The position numbers and the translations under genes were made by a program. DNA of 49,038 nt from positions 1-49,038 of the forward strand of contig JAZNLM010000004.1 of NCBI GenBank assembly GCA_045579105.1. The letters run 5' to 3'. The DNA is from Flemingiibacterium sp045579105 (GTDB lineage Bacteria; Bacillota; Clostridia; Oscillospirales; CAG-272). The notes below the pieces were generated by a model. The model was given only the letters and a program-made list of their open reading frames with translations. It was not told where the DNA came from and did not search any database. Position 1 is the stretch's first letter. The number at the start of each line of letters is the position of its first letter. This document shows, one piece after another, positions 16,278-25,004 of this stretch.

Positions 16278-16973
16278 TTATTCGTTTTCAGACTTTACGC
16301 TGGGACGCGGACCAAATGCGATTGCAGAGTAAAGAATTGAGAACAGCGCAGTAAGCGGAATCTTTGCAATACAAGCCACTTTGAGAGAGGAGAAGAAAAG
16401 TCTGAATGCACCGTCATATTCGTAAAGACGATACTTAATAGCCTCTACAAGCGTAGCGATAAACGGCCAAATAAATATGAGCGCCACGCAAACGATTATG
16501 TAAATAAGCGGAATAAGGAGAAGCTTGCCGTTCGTCTTAATGGAAATCTCATCAAGCTTTGCTACACTTACGTGGAACTTGAAGCCGCCAAGTGTCCAAA
16601 TATAGGCAAATATTGCTGTGAGTGCATAGATGCAGTTAAGTGCAAATACTGTAAGGGACAAAATCGTGTACGCGGTAAACACAATCGGCCAGGAAACGAG
16701 ATAAAGAATTGCCTGCGTCGCATGCATTACTTCGCCGCGCTCAGCCTTAAGAACATCGTGAATAAACTTTACGGGAATAAACATAAGATTATAAAGGAAT
16801 CCCCAAATATAAAGTCCACACAGAAGAACTGCATCAACAACTATTATGGGAAGCATAAAAATTGCTGTGAAGACTGCAAGCACGGGATTCATCGCCTTGT
16901 ACTTCTTGAGCTTGATCGCCTCTTTAAAAAGCTGTGTTGCGTTTTTGGTATAGTCGTTTTCAAAAAAATTCAT
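16278..16973 (-). CDS. Multi-pass membrane protein, unknown
   Basis: 231 residues with about five hydrophobic helices (roughly 28-48, 48-70, 88-112, 115-132, 152-175) and short charged ends. No transport or enzyme motif is recognised. AGGAGG stands 7-8 nt upstream of the ATG and a consensus promoter precedes it, so it is a well-expressed single gene. Divergently transcribed from the M48 protease. Confidence 0.75.
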   Translation of the reverse strand: MNFFENDYTKNATQLFKEAIKLKKYKAMNPVLAVFTAIFMLPIIVVDAVLLCGLYIWGFLYNLMFIPVKFIHDVLKAERGEVMHATQAILYLVSWPIVFTAYTILSLTVFALNCIYALTAIFAYIWTLGGFKFHVSVAKLDEISIKTNGKLLLIPLIYIIVCVALIFIWPFIATLVEAIKYRLYEYDGAFRLFFSSLKVACIAKIPLTALFSILYSAIAFGPRPSVKSENE

Positions 16974-17005
16974 GGTAATACCTCCTGAATATTTTATTCA
17001 ACTAA

Positions 17006-17034
17006 AGTATATCACAAAATTCATACTTTGTCAA
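17006..17034 (-). promoter_or_regulatory. Consensus promoter of the 16278-16973 gene
   Basis: Minus strand TTGACA (17029-17034), 17-bp spacer, TATACT (17006-17011). Confidence 0.75.
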
Positions 17035-17096
17035 TATCTTCCCGAAATTCAATTCACAGTTTAAAACAAATTGTGTCTAAATATTTCGATTATTGC

Positions 17097-17125
17097 TTGA
17101 AAACAGTATTTCTTTATGCTATAAT
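17097..17125 (+). promoter_or_regulatory. Promoter of the M48 protease gene
   Basis: TTGAAA (17097-17102), 17-bp spacer, TGC-TATAAT (17120-17125) with an extended -10. About 60 nt of leader precede the start codon. Confidence 0.7.
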
Positions 17126-17186
17126 ACTCTTTGAAGAATTTGCCGTTTACGGCGTTCCAATACACACAGAGGGGGAGAAAAACATT

Positions 17187-18410
17187 ATGTTAAAAATAAT
17201 AGTTATCCTACTTTTGATACTAGGTTGTGCCTTTAAAACCGTACTTAATCTCGTAAAATCACGCAGCGCGAACAATCCAATACCCGGGAGTGTATCAGAC
17301 GTTTACGACTCTCAAACATACTTAAAATGGAAAAAATACAGTGAGGAGAACTGTAAGCTCAATACTGTATTCACGCTGATTTCGGGTGCCGCAACCCTCG
17401 CGCTTCTCTGCACGGATGCATACAGCGCATTTGCCGCGCTTTTCCCCGACGGCTTTTTTATGCAGCTTCTGGCTGTGGTCATTTTAGAAAGCGTTGTAAG
17501 CACGGTAATCGGAGTTTTTGAAAGCTATTTTTCGGTAATGGTAATCGAGCAGAAATACGGTTTTAACCGTACGAGCACAAAAACCTTCGTTATTGACAGA
17601 ATACGCTCCACCCTGCTCGGATTTGGTCTTACACTCGGACTTGTTTGCCTGTTGGCAGGATTGCACATCGCTATGGGCGATTACCTTATCATACTTTTCG
17701 CAGCTACACTCTTTGTCATCAGCCTATTCATCTCGTTCCTCTATCCCGTTTTCAGCCGTATGGGCAACAAGTTCACGCCCCTTGAAGACGGAGAACTCAA
17801 GGACCGCCTTATGGCGCTTCTCACAAAGCACGGCTACAAGGTGAAATCCATTTCCGTAATGGATGCGTCTCGCCGTACGACAAAGCTCAACGCATATTTC
17901 ACGGGATTTGGCAAAATGAAAACCATAGTACTCTATGACAATCTTGTAAACGCTATGGACACGGACGAAATATGCGCGGTATTTGCTCATGAGCTTGGAC
18001 ACGGTATACATAAGGACGTGCTCAAGATGCAGACGATGAACATATTCAATCTGCTTATCATGGCGGTGATTGCGTGGATATCAATTTCTGTAATCGGACT
18101 TCACAGCGCGTTCGGATTTGACGGTATAAACTACGGCTTTGCATACATACTTATGAGTATCGCGCTCGAAATAATCTCTCCCGTTACGGGAATGCTAATG
18201 AACTCATACAGCCGCCACGCGGAATACCGCGCCGACAAACAGGCATTCCTCGAAGGCTACGGTGCATCGCTCATCACCGCACTCAAAAAGCTCGCACGCG
18301 AGAATTTCGCGCACCTTGCTCCCTCAAAGCTCAACGTGGTCATGGAATACAGTCATCCCCCGCTTGCAAGCCGTATTGAGTCTATACAAGCTCAAGAAAA
18401 GAATAAGTAA
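17187..18410 (+). CDS. M48 family membrane zinc metalloprotease (Ste24-like)
   Basis: 407 residues from the ATG at 17187, which has GGGGGAG before it; the longer reading from 17028 would start upstream of the promoter and is rejected. Hydrophobic segments surround the catalytic motif HELGH (268-272), and SRHAEYRADKQA (about 340-351) supplies the third zinc ligand. SRRTTKLNAYFTGFG is the substrate-strand motif of Ste24/HtpX. The architecture resembles eukaryotic CAAX protease Ste24 more than the shorter HtpX. In bacteria such enzymes act in membrane protein quality control. Confidence 0.9.
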   Translation: MLKIIVILLLILGCAFKTVLNLVKSRSANNPIPGSVSDVYDSQTYLKWKKYSEENCKLNTVFTLISGAATLALLCTDAYSAFAALFPDGFFMQLLAVVILESVVSTVIGVFESYFSVMVIEQKYGFNRTSTKTFVIDRIRSTLLGFGLTLGLVCLLAGLHIAMGDYLIILFAATLFVISLFISFLYPVFSRMGNKFTPLEDGELKDRLMALLTKHGYKVKSISVMDASRRTTKLNAYFTGFGKMKTIVLYDNLVNAMDTDEICAVFAHELGHGIHKDVLKMQTMNIFNLLIMAVIAWISISVIGLHSAFGFDGINYGFAYILMSIALEIISPVTGMLMNSYSRHAEYRADKQAFLEGYGASLITALKKLARENFAHLAPSKLNVVMEYSHPPLASRIESIQAQEKNK

Positions 18411-18412
18411 TA

Positions 18413-18448
18413 AAAATCCCGACAGATTTAAAAATCTGTCGGGATTTT
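18413..18448. terminator. Bidirectional terminator
   Basis: AAAATCCCGACAGATTT pairs with AAATCTGTCGGGATTTT between two convergent genes. Confidence 0.88.
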
Positions 18449-18462
18449 GTATACGGATTATT

Positions 18463-19116
18463 TTATTCACCAATCAATTTTTTTGCCCACGCAAGCAGAA
18501 CTTCGGACATTTCGTTAAAATTAACTTCAGCGCCGTTTTTTAAGTTAGCATAAGTATTTATAATCTGAGCTTCCTCGGCGGAAACGATTTGCAATAGGTC
18601 TCTTTGCCGTCTTACATAGTTCCCTGTCTGCTTAAAGCAAATCGCTCGAACTACAAATGATGCTAATTTATAAAGGCCGGTCAGCATCTCCCCGCTTTTA
18701 CCATAAAGCATATTATGTACACAACTATGGTAAATATTGCACACGCCGATTTTAATTGTTCTGTCAACAGCGACGCTGTCAATCAGCGGTAACAGCTCAT
18801 CAAGACTTCCGCGTATCGGAATGGTATCATAGTAAAGCCAAAAAAGGTCAGACGGCTCCCAGCTCAAAATCTCGTCTTTGCCCGAGAAAAAACCGCAAAG
18901 AAATTCTCTGTGAGAAATCTTGTCAAGCACCAAATTATATTCTTTTATATCCAATACGGACAGTTTATCAAGTATCACCACAATATCAATATCGCTTGTT
19001 TCTGTGGCTTCTCCGCGCCCGTAACTTCCCTGCAAACCAACAAACCAAACGCGGTCTTTGAATTTTTCGTCCAGTGCGAAAAGGAACTCTTTTGTTAAAG
19101 CAGAAACATCTATCAT
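18463..19116 (-). CDS. Nucleotidyltransferase-domain protein
   Basis: 217 residues. The motif GSYGRGEATETSDID (about 30-44) is the metal-binding signature of the Pol-beta-like nucleotidyltransferases that include aminoglycoside adenylyltransferases and MNT-type antitoxins. The helical C-terminal half could bind substrate, as in resistance enzymes. No HEPN partner gene is adjacent, so a toxin-antitoxin reading is not supported. GAGGTG precedes the ATG. The substrate is unknown. Confidence 0.75.
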   Translation of the reverse strand: MIDVSALTKEFLFALDEKFKDRVWFVGLQGSYGRGEATETSDIDIVVILDKLSVLDIKEYNLVLDKISHREFLCGFFSGKDEILSWEPSDLFWLYYDTIPIRGSLDELLPLIDSVAVDRTIKIGVCNIYHSCVHNMLYGKSGEMLTGLYKLASFVVRAICFKQTGNYVRRQRDLLQIVSAEEAQIINTYANLKNGAEVNFNEMSEVLLAWAKKLIGE

Positions 19117-19131
19117 TTTTTCACCTCATCT

Positions 19132-19458
19132 TCACAAACCTTTTAATTTATTATACCACAAATTTAGTATAGAAATAACATCTTTGCCGATTTTTATTAC
19201 ATATAAATTATTTAGGCTTTTTGTGGGTAGTAACAAGTCCCTCATAGTTATTACTGTTTTTGAGGTTATTTGCATACAATTCAACCTTGGTCGGCTTAAC
19301 GATAGAAGTTGTTCACCGTAGTAGTTAAGGTTAAAGTGCGCATTGGTCGTCAACAATTGCTTTATGTATGCGCTGTAAATTTTCAAAAAAGGTTGCGTAC
19401 ATCAATACAATGATGTATAATAAATTTATACTATATCGTTGTTACCACGGAGGCATCA
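19132..19458. promoter_or_regulatory. Intergenic region with promoter for the methyltransferase gene
   Basis: TTGCGT (19393-19398), 17-bp spacer, TATAAT (19416-19421) reads rightward into the gene at 19459. I see no other gene in the 320-bp gap. Confidence 0.55.
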
Positions 19459-20124
19459 ATGAAGCTTTTAATTAACGCACTCACAAAATTTCTGTTTGGA
19501 TTACTGCTCGTCGGAATATTGTTGTTTCTTCCCGCGGGAACTTTTGCATACCCGAATGCGTGGCTTTTCATCGCGCTTTTATTTATTCCAATGCTATTGC
19601 TTGGTATAATTTTGCTCCTAAAATCCCCCGATCTTCTTAGAAAGCGACTCGATACCAAGGAAGAGGAAAGCACTCAAAAAGGTGTGGTCGCCGTTTCTGC
19701 ACTGCTCTTTATGGCAGGTTTTATAGTGGCAGGACTTGACTTTCGTTTTGGCTGGTCAAACGTTTCCATGTGCTTAGTAATAACCGCATCTGCTGTACTT
19801 ATAATCTCCTACGCACTTTACGCCGAAGTTATGCGTGAAAACGCATATCTTTCCCGTACTGTAAAGGTAGAAAAAGATCAAAAAATTGTCGACACAGGAC
19901 TTTACGGAATAGTCCGTCACCCGATGTACGCCGCGACTGTATGGCTGTTTCTCTCAATCCCTGTGGTTCTCGGATCGTGGTGGGCACTGCTCTGCTTTTT
20001 GCCGTACATCATTGCTATAGCTGTTCGGATAGTCAACGAAGAAAAAGTTCTCAAAACCGGTCTTGACGGCTATGAAGACTATAAAAAACGCGTAAAATAC
20101 CGCATTATTCCGTTTATATGGTGA
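19459..20124 (+). CDS. ICMT/PEMT-type membrane methyltransferase
   Basis: 221 residues with about five membrane helices. The C-terminal signature YGIVRHPMYAA (about 150-160) and NEEKVLKTGLDGYEDYKKRVKY is typical of isoprenylcysteine carboxyl methyltransferase-like and phospholipid methyltransferase-like proteins, which bind SAM through the His-Pro and the final Glu/Tyr residues. In bacteria the substrate is usually unknown (lipids, isoprenoids or small molecules). A gene for a DUF2179 protein follows after 31 bp. Confidence 0.85.
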   Translation: MKLLINALTKFLFGLLLVGILLFLPAGTFAYPNAWLFIALLFIPMLLLGIILLLKSPDLLRKRLDTKEEESTQKGVVAVSALLFMAGFIVAGLDFRFGWSNVSMCLVITASAVLIISYALYAEVMRENAYLSRTVKVEKDQKIVDTGLYGIVRHPMYAATVWLFLSIPVVLGSWWALLCFLPYIIAIAVRIVNEEKVLKTGLDGYEDYKKRVKYRIIPFIW

Positions 20125-20155
20125 ACCATATATATAACAATAAAGGAGAAAAAAT

Positions 20156-20698
20156 ATGTCTGAATTACTTTCATCAATTCATCCTATCGCGGTGTGCCTT
20201 ATTGTATGTGCCGCGAAGATAGTCGAGATAACCATTCAATCGCTTAAAACTTGTATGATGGTAAAGGGGCAACGTCTCAAAGCGGCCATGCTCGGCTTTA
20301 CTGAGTGCGCAATATGGGGACTTGTGATCTCAACTATTATCGGTACCCTTGGCGACAATCTGTTTCTGCTCGCATTCTACTGTGTAGGATATGCAACCGG
20401 TCTTTTCCTCGGCTCGACGCTTGAAGGTAAAATTGCACTTGGCACGTCAAATCTTCAACTTATTGCCAACGATGAAAACACAAAAAAGATAATATCCTAT
20501 TTAAGCGAAAATAATCGTGGCTACACCGTTTTGGACGGCTATGGATCCACTGATAAAGTGAATATGATTCTGATAATTCTTGCACGGCGTGAAGCGGCTA
20601 AAGTACTCAAAGAAATCCGAAAGCTTTGTGACAATAATGTATTCGTAGTAGCCTCTGAGGTGAGCAAATATGCCGGCGGTTACGGAATGGTGAAATAA
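20156..20698 (+). CDS. UPF0316/DUF2179 (DUF5698) membrane protein
   Basis: 180 residues: two or three N-terminal helices (about 10-30, 45-65, 67-90) and a cytoplasmic C-terminal DUF2179 domain (about 100-180, GYTVLDGYGS then VNMILIILARRE). This family shares its soluble domain with YitT-type proteins and may bind nucleotides; no biochemical role is established to my knowledge. GGAG is present before the ATG. Confidence 0.85.
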   Translation: MSELLSSIHPIAVCLIVCAAKIVEITIQSLKTCMMVKGQRLKAAMLGFTECAIWGLVISTIIGTLGDNLFLLAFYCVGYATGLFLGSTLEGKIALGTSNLQLIANDENTKKIISYLSENNRGYTVLDGYGSTDKVNMILIILARREAAKVLKEIRKLCDNNVFVVASEVSKYAGGYGMVK

Positions 20699-21187
20699 TG
20701 CAAGACAAAGATAAATCAATCCTTATAAGTTGAAGCAAGACACATCCCACACCAAAAAACAGCTAAAAAAGCTTCGTGAATACTTAAAAAACGAAATCCC
20801 AAATTCGCATATTCAATCAATCGCAATCCACTTCTACTCATTCTAAATACACTACCGAAGCAAGTTCAACTTTAGCTACTAAGGACGGTACTGAGGTAGA
20901 AATAAACTTCACTTTCTGGAGATAAAATACATCAGATAAGATATCAGTCTATTATCATATCAATCAGTGCGACCGTTTACAAAGTACTAAACACACACAC
21001 TCGGGTACTCAAAGACGATGGCGGTATCACGCTATGCATTGAGATATCACAGCTCCCATTTCCTGACCGTGTAAGTGATGTAGATGATGCTATTCTTAAT
21101 TTCCCAGGATTCACCATGGGATACGGAATATATCTGCTTACAAGACACCTACATAGTCTATATTGTCATAAAAAGCAACGTCTTTAA
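20698..21187 (+). pseudogene. Decayed gene(s), family not recognised
   Basis: A start codon overlaps the stop of the DUF2179 gene (TAATG) but the frame closes after 11 codons. Two further open stretches follow in other frames: 20733-20846 (KKQLKKLREYLKNEIPN) and one ending at 21187 (RVLKDDGGITLCIEISQLP, then DVDDAILNFPGF). They look like pieces of former proteins once co-transcribed with the upstream gene. I cannot assign them to a family. Confidence 0.4.
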
Positions 21188-21212
21188 AACAAACACTGAC
21201 CTATGATTTATT

Positions 21213-21257
21213 AAAATAATCCGAATCAACATACTCGAGATTGATTCGGATTATTTT
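21213..21257. terminator. Bidirectional terminator
   Basis: A perfect 17-bp stem (AAAATAATCCGAATCAA / TTGATTCGGATTATTTT) with an 11-nt loop, directly after the minus-strand gene that ends at 21278. Confidence 0.87.
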
Positions 21258-21277
21258 TACTTTTTCACCTTAACAGT

Positions 21278-21805
21278 TCATATGCCATAAGTCCCCATCA
21301 ACGGATCTCTGAAAATGCCGATTTCTGGCGTAACAAAGGTAAATACAACAAACATCAGTGCTATTATGGATAATAGTGCGATAGCTGCCTTCGGCGATTT
21401 ACAGCGTATTTCCCCAGAATTAAAAAGGCGGGTTTCATAAATGTATGAAACAGCGGCAGAAATAAAGAAAATGGCTATATTGAGCCAATCCGGCGACTTT
21501 CCGATTACACCGTTATAAGTGTAGAAAATTATAGGGATTAGAATAAGTCCAAGAAGAATTCCACGAAGCTTGACGCACCAAAAATCCCCTCGGTCCTTGA
21601 AAAAGAAGCTCTGTATGATAGCATAAATGAATATCGGCCAAAAAAGTAGCTTCATGTGCTCCCAAGTGGATTCATTCACGCCCGAAAATGGTGCTATCCA
21701 CTTAGCCTCTCCCAGCCAATCATACAGAAAATGCAATAGCGTGCCCCCTAACGAAGTCACCGCAAATCCGAAAAATCCCCAAAGTCCGAAAGATTGTTTC
21801 ATCAT
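21278..21805 (-). CDS. DUF6512-like membrane protein
   Basis: 175 residues with five or six predicted helices. The N-terminal GTLLHFLYDWLGE and the motif FSGVNESTWEHMKLLFWPIF are characteristic of the DUF6512 family, common in Clostridia and of unknown function. Conserved His, Glu and Trp in that motif could bind a metal or ligand at the membrane face. Single gene. Confidence 0.75.
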   Translation of the reverse strand: MMKQSFGLWGFFGFAVTSLGGTLLHFLYDWLGEAKWIAPFSGVNESTWEHMKLLFWPIFIYAIIQSFFFKDRGDFWCVKLRGILLGLILIPIIFYTYNGVIGKSPDWLNIAIFFISAAVSYIYETRLFNSGEIRCKSPKAAIALLSIIALMFVVFTFVTPEIGIFRDPLMGTYGI

Positions 21806-21902
21806 TTTCCCCTCGTAAGTTCATTAGTAAATCAGTGTATGCACAAGAAGTACAATTTATACCGACAAGGTAAACACATAATTCACTTTTAATGTGAAAC
21901 CA

Positions 21903-21931
21903 TTGCTATTTAAGCATATTCATGCTATAAT
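21903..21931 (+). promoter_or_regulatory. Promoter of pcp
   Basis: TTGCTA (21903-21908), 17-bp spacer, TGC-TATAAT (21926-21931), extended -10. Confidence 0.6.
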
Positions 21932-21990
21932 ATCTTATAGGTATTCTGTACAGTTTTGAATTACGATTAAATTTTCAACAAGGAAGCATT

Positions 21991-22578
21991 ATGAAAAAAC
22001 TCTTGATAACCGGATTTGAACCATTTGACGGTGAACAGATAAATCCTTCTTGGGAAGCATTATTTCACTTACCAACACAGATAAACGAATATTCCTTAAC
22101 CAAGCTTCTTATACCGGTAGTATTCGGCGAAGCCGCACAAAAGGTAATAGCTGCCTGCGAGGATATTTGCCCTGATGTTATACTTTGCATCGGTCAGGCC
22201 GGTGGAAGAGCCGCCCTAACCCCCGAACTTGTGGCAATAAACCTTCGTCACTCTTCAATCCCTGACAATAGTGGGTATCAACCAAAGGACCAGCCGATTG
22301 TTGAGAACGGTGTGACTGCATACTTTTCCACTTTGCCGGTGCGAAAGATTGCAGAGGCTGTAAATTCATCCGGTATACCCTCACAGGTATCGTATTCCGC
22401 AGGCGCGTACGTTTGCAACGATGTATTATATACCCTGCTTGCATACTTTCAAAACAGTCAAACAAGAGTCGGATTCATTCATATTCCGTATTCCAAAGAG
22501 CAAAATAAACAGCCCTTTATGGATATAAACGATATCGTTAAAGGGCTGATAACAGCTATTGAAAATATTGATAGCTAA
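21991..22578 (+). CDS. pcp: Pyroglutamyl peptidase I (C15)
   Basis: 195 residues, slightly shorter than the usual 200-215. It removes N-terminal pyroglutamate from peptides in the cytoplasm. The opening LLITGFEPFDGEQINPSW is diagnostic, and the catalytic residues are visible: Glu79 (GGRAALTPE), Cys142 (SAGAYVCND) and His164 (GFIHIPY). AAGGAAG precedes the ATG. Confidence 0.95.
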   Translation: MKKLLITGFEPFDGEQINPSWEALFHLPTQINEYSLTKLLIPVVFGEAAQKVIAACEDICPDVILCIGQAGGRAALTPELVAINLRHSSIPDNSGYQPKDQPIVENGVTAYFSTLPVRKIAEAVNSSGIPSQVSYSAGAYVCNDVLYTLLAYFQNSQTRVGFIHIPYSKEQNKQPFMDINDIVKGLITAIENIDS

Positions 22579-22737
22579 CAAAGGATACGTAGCGTGAAAT
22601 TTCATTTTGCCATTGCTTTAGATTGGCTGTTACACACCAAATTCAAATTAAAAATGATTCTCAAACCAATTTTAATCTGAACTTAATTTATTTTTGTGCC
22701 GTCATATAGCGGCGCATGGAGAATACAAGAGGCTAAT

Positions 22738-23487
22738 ATGAATCCCTACCTTAAAAGCCTGAACAAAATTGAGTTTGTCATAACCTACGCCTGCACGGGA
22801 CAGTGTAAGCACTGCTCCGAGGGCAATCACACCTTTTACGGAGAACGAATTCACCCCGATATTGCTGCAGATGCGGTACGCAAAATAGCGTCGGAATACG
22901 ATATCAAAACTGTAATGGCGTTCGGCGGCGAACCGCTTTTGTATACAGATGCGGTCTATGCTATTATTGCTGCGGCTAAAGAGTTGAATATCCCGAAGCG
23001 TCAAGTTATAACCAACGGCTATTTTTCAAAAAACACCGATACAATCCGCACAGTTGCACAGCGACTTGCGGAATGCGGTACAAACTATATTTTGCTGTCG
23101 GTAGACGCCTTTCATCAGGAGACGATTCCGCTCGACACAGTAACGATATTCGCCCACGAGATCAAGAAATGCCACATCCCGATACGCCTTCAGCCTGCGT
23201 GGCTTGTGAGTGCAGCTGACGATAACCCATACAATCGAAAAACGCGCGAAATTGTCGATAGCTTTGCCGATATAGGAATCATCGAAAACAAGGGAAACAT
23301 TATTTTTCCTGAAGGAAATGCGCAAAAATATCTCACAGAGTATTTCTCAGATGAGCTCCCCGAGAATCCGTATGTAGAAGATGCGAGCGATGTGAGATGC
23401 GTGTCCTTTTTACCGAACGGAGATGTTCTGGGCGGAAATATTTATCAGCGCGACATTATGGAAATTATAAAAAATTACTCTCCGTAA
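22738..23487 (+). CDS. Radical SAM protein
   Basis: 249 residues from ATG at 22738 (AGAGG upstream). The cluster-binding motif is CTGQCKHC (Cys19, Cys23, Cys26), and GGEPLLY is the SAM-contact motif of the SPASM/Twitch-like branch. The C-terminus has one cysteine (VRCVSFLPNGDV) but no full SPASM set of cysteines, so only the core cluster is expected to be complete. No RiPP precursor or RRE gene is adjacent. The next gene follows after 12 bp. Substrate unknown. Confidence 0.85.
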   Translation: MNPYLKSLNKIEFVITYACTGQCKHCSEGNHTFYGERIHPDIAADAVRKIASEYDIKTVMAFGGEPLLYTDAVYAIIAAAKELNIPKRQVITNGYFSKNTDTIRTVAQRLAECGTNYILLSVDAFHQETIPLDTVTIFAHEIKKCHIPIRLQPAWLVSAADDNPYNRKTREIVDSFADIGIIENKGNIIFPEGNAQKYLTEYFSDELPENPYVEDASDVRCVSFLPNGDVLGGNIYQRDIMEIIKNYSP

Positions 23488-23499
23488 AGGAGAATGGAT

Positions 23500-23907
23500 A
23501 TGACCAACAAAGAAATTTTGAAAATGGCTATAGAGCAGTCAGCTATTGATACCGGTGCCAATGCGAGTGATTTCAGGAAAAGCAAAAACGTAGTTGTGCT
23601 CTCGAGGATGAGCCAGGGCGCAAGACGGTATCTTAAACTGCTCTTTTCCTGTCAGCTCGTGTCTTACGGTAACAACGTCGTAGCATCGGTATCGCCCAAA
23701 TATCGAGGACAAGGTATTGCCTCGGCCCTTACACCCCGCCTTGCCGTTGAAATTTTAAATCGCGTCAAAGTGCCGTTTTACTGCGCCGCTTGGTGCAACA
23801 TAAAATCTGTTCGTAACGCAATAAAAAGCGGTTTTTGTCTCGCGTGGGTGGAACTTACAGCGAAGTCTTGCAAAACGGTAGATGAGATGAATCAAATAAA
23901 TGCGTAA
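23500..23907 (+). pseudogene. GNAT acetyltransferase with probable internal deletion
   Basis: An open frame of 135 codons with AAAGGAGA upstream. The C-terminal part has the acetyl-CoA signature YRGQGIASAL and NIKSVRNAIKSGF. The N-terminal part (NKEILKMAIEQSAIDTGA, then LVSYGNNVVASVS) matches the beginning of longer clostridial GNAT proteins of about 250 residues as I remember them. The central third appears lost in frame between ASVS and PKYRG. It may be a folded remnant or inactive. Confidence 0.5.
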
Positions 23908-23928
23908 AGCACCACATAGAGGATAAAA

Positions 23929-24444
23929 ATGATTATTTTAATTACCGGTGCATCCCACACGGGAAAAACAGTATTCGCGCAAAAACTACTCGAAAAATAC
24001 AAATATCCGTATATCTCGATAGATCACTTAAAAATGGGACTCATCCGAAGCGGGAATACTAGGATCACAGCTATGAGCGATGATAACGACATAACTGCAT
24101 ACCTATGGCCGATCGTGCGCTAAATCATCAAGACCGCCATTGAAAACAAGCAAAGTTTGATTGTCGAGGGATGTTATATACCATTCGATTGGGCAAACGA
24201 TTTTGATGCAGAATATCTTGAAAATATCCGCTACTATTGCCTTGTAATGAGCGAAGAGTACATAAAAAATCATTTTCTCGATATCAAAAAATATGCAAAT
24301 ATTATCGAAGATCGTTTGGACGATGAATGTTGCACACTTGAAAGTGTACTTGAGGATAACGCAAATATCCTACGTCTTGCAAAGAAGCACAATGCCAATT
24401 ATGTGCTGATTGAGGATAAGTATCAACTTGACATGGATTTGTAA
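23929..24444 (+). pseudogene. P-loop kinase-like gene interrupted by an in-frame TAA
   Basis: One frame runs from 23929 to 24444, broken only by TAA at 24121-24123. The first half has Walker A GASHTGKT (about 7-14) and the second continues IIKTAIENKQ and VEGCYIPFDW without a shift. Together they give a normal-length (about 171 residues) AAA/adenylate-kinase-like small-molecule kinase. A single G-to-T change of a GAA codon would create the stop. The second ORF has no clear ribosome site. Likely inactive unless the stop is read through. Confidence 0.65.
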
Positions 24445-24464
24445 AAACAGAACGGGGGAAACCA

Positions 24465-25004
24465 ATGATATTTGAAACAAACCGCCTTGTTCTCCGCCCG
24501 TGGCGAGAGGATGATGCAGAGGATTTATATAAATATGCGAGCAATCCTGATATAGGACCGCCTGCTGGTTGGCCGCCTCACACGAGCGTGGAAAACAGCC
24601 GCGAGATTATACGCACAGTGCTTTCCTCACCCGAAACTTATGCCGTTTGCCTCAAGGGGACGGATAAACCTATCGGCAGTGTCGGACTTCACCGCAACGA
24701 TCTTGCGGAACGTGACGATGAATACGAGCTTGGCTATTGGATAGGCAAGCCATTCTGGGGACAAGGACTCATTCCAGAAGCCTCGCGTGAACTATTACGA
24801 TATGCTTTTGAAGAACTCGGTATGGCGCGCATTTGGTGCGGTCATTACCACGGAAACATTAAAAGTCGGCGAGTTCAAGACAAATTAGGATTTGTCTATC
24901 ATCATACAACTGATGGTATAGAGATAAAACTTCTAGGCGAAATCCGTACAGGTCATGTTATGCTGATGACGAGAGAAGATTGGGAGAAAAACAAGACATT
25001 ATGA
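24465..25004 (+). CDS. GNAT acetyltransferase (RimJ/RimL type)
   Basis: 179 residues. It starts with FETNRLVLRPWREDDAEDLYKYASNP, the RimJ/RimL N-terminal pattern, and has the acetyl-CoA loop GKPFWGQGLIPEA and HYHGNIKSRRVQDKLGF. Members acetylate N-termini of proteins or small amines; the target cannot be told. Its stop overlaps the start of the deformylase gene (ATGA), which suggests translational coupling. Confidence 0.9.
   Translation: MIFETNRLVLRPWREDDAEDLYKYASNPDIGPPAGWPPHTSVENSREIIRTVLSSPETYAVCLKGTDKPIGSVGLHRNDLAERDDEYELGYWIGKPFWGQGLIPEASRELLRYAFEELGMARIWCGHYHGNIKSRRVQDKLGFVYHHTTDGIEIKLLGEIRTGHVMLMTREDWEKNKTL

Noticed and set aside
18463..19116. Toxin-antitoxin pair (MNT/HEPN)
   Set aside because: Only the nucleotidyltransferase is present; no HEPN gene is adjacent.
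22738..23487. RiPP cluster around the radical SAM gene
   Set aside because: No precursor-like ORF or RRE protein adjoins it, and the full SPASM cysteines are missing; the PqqD gene is 12 kb away on the other strand.
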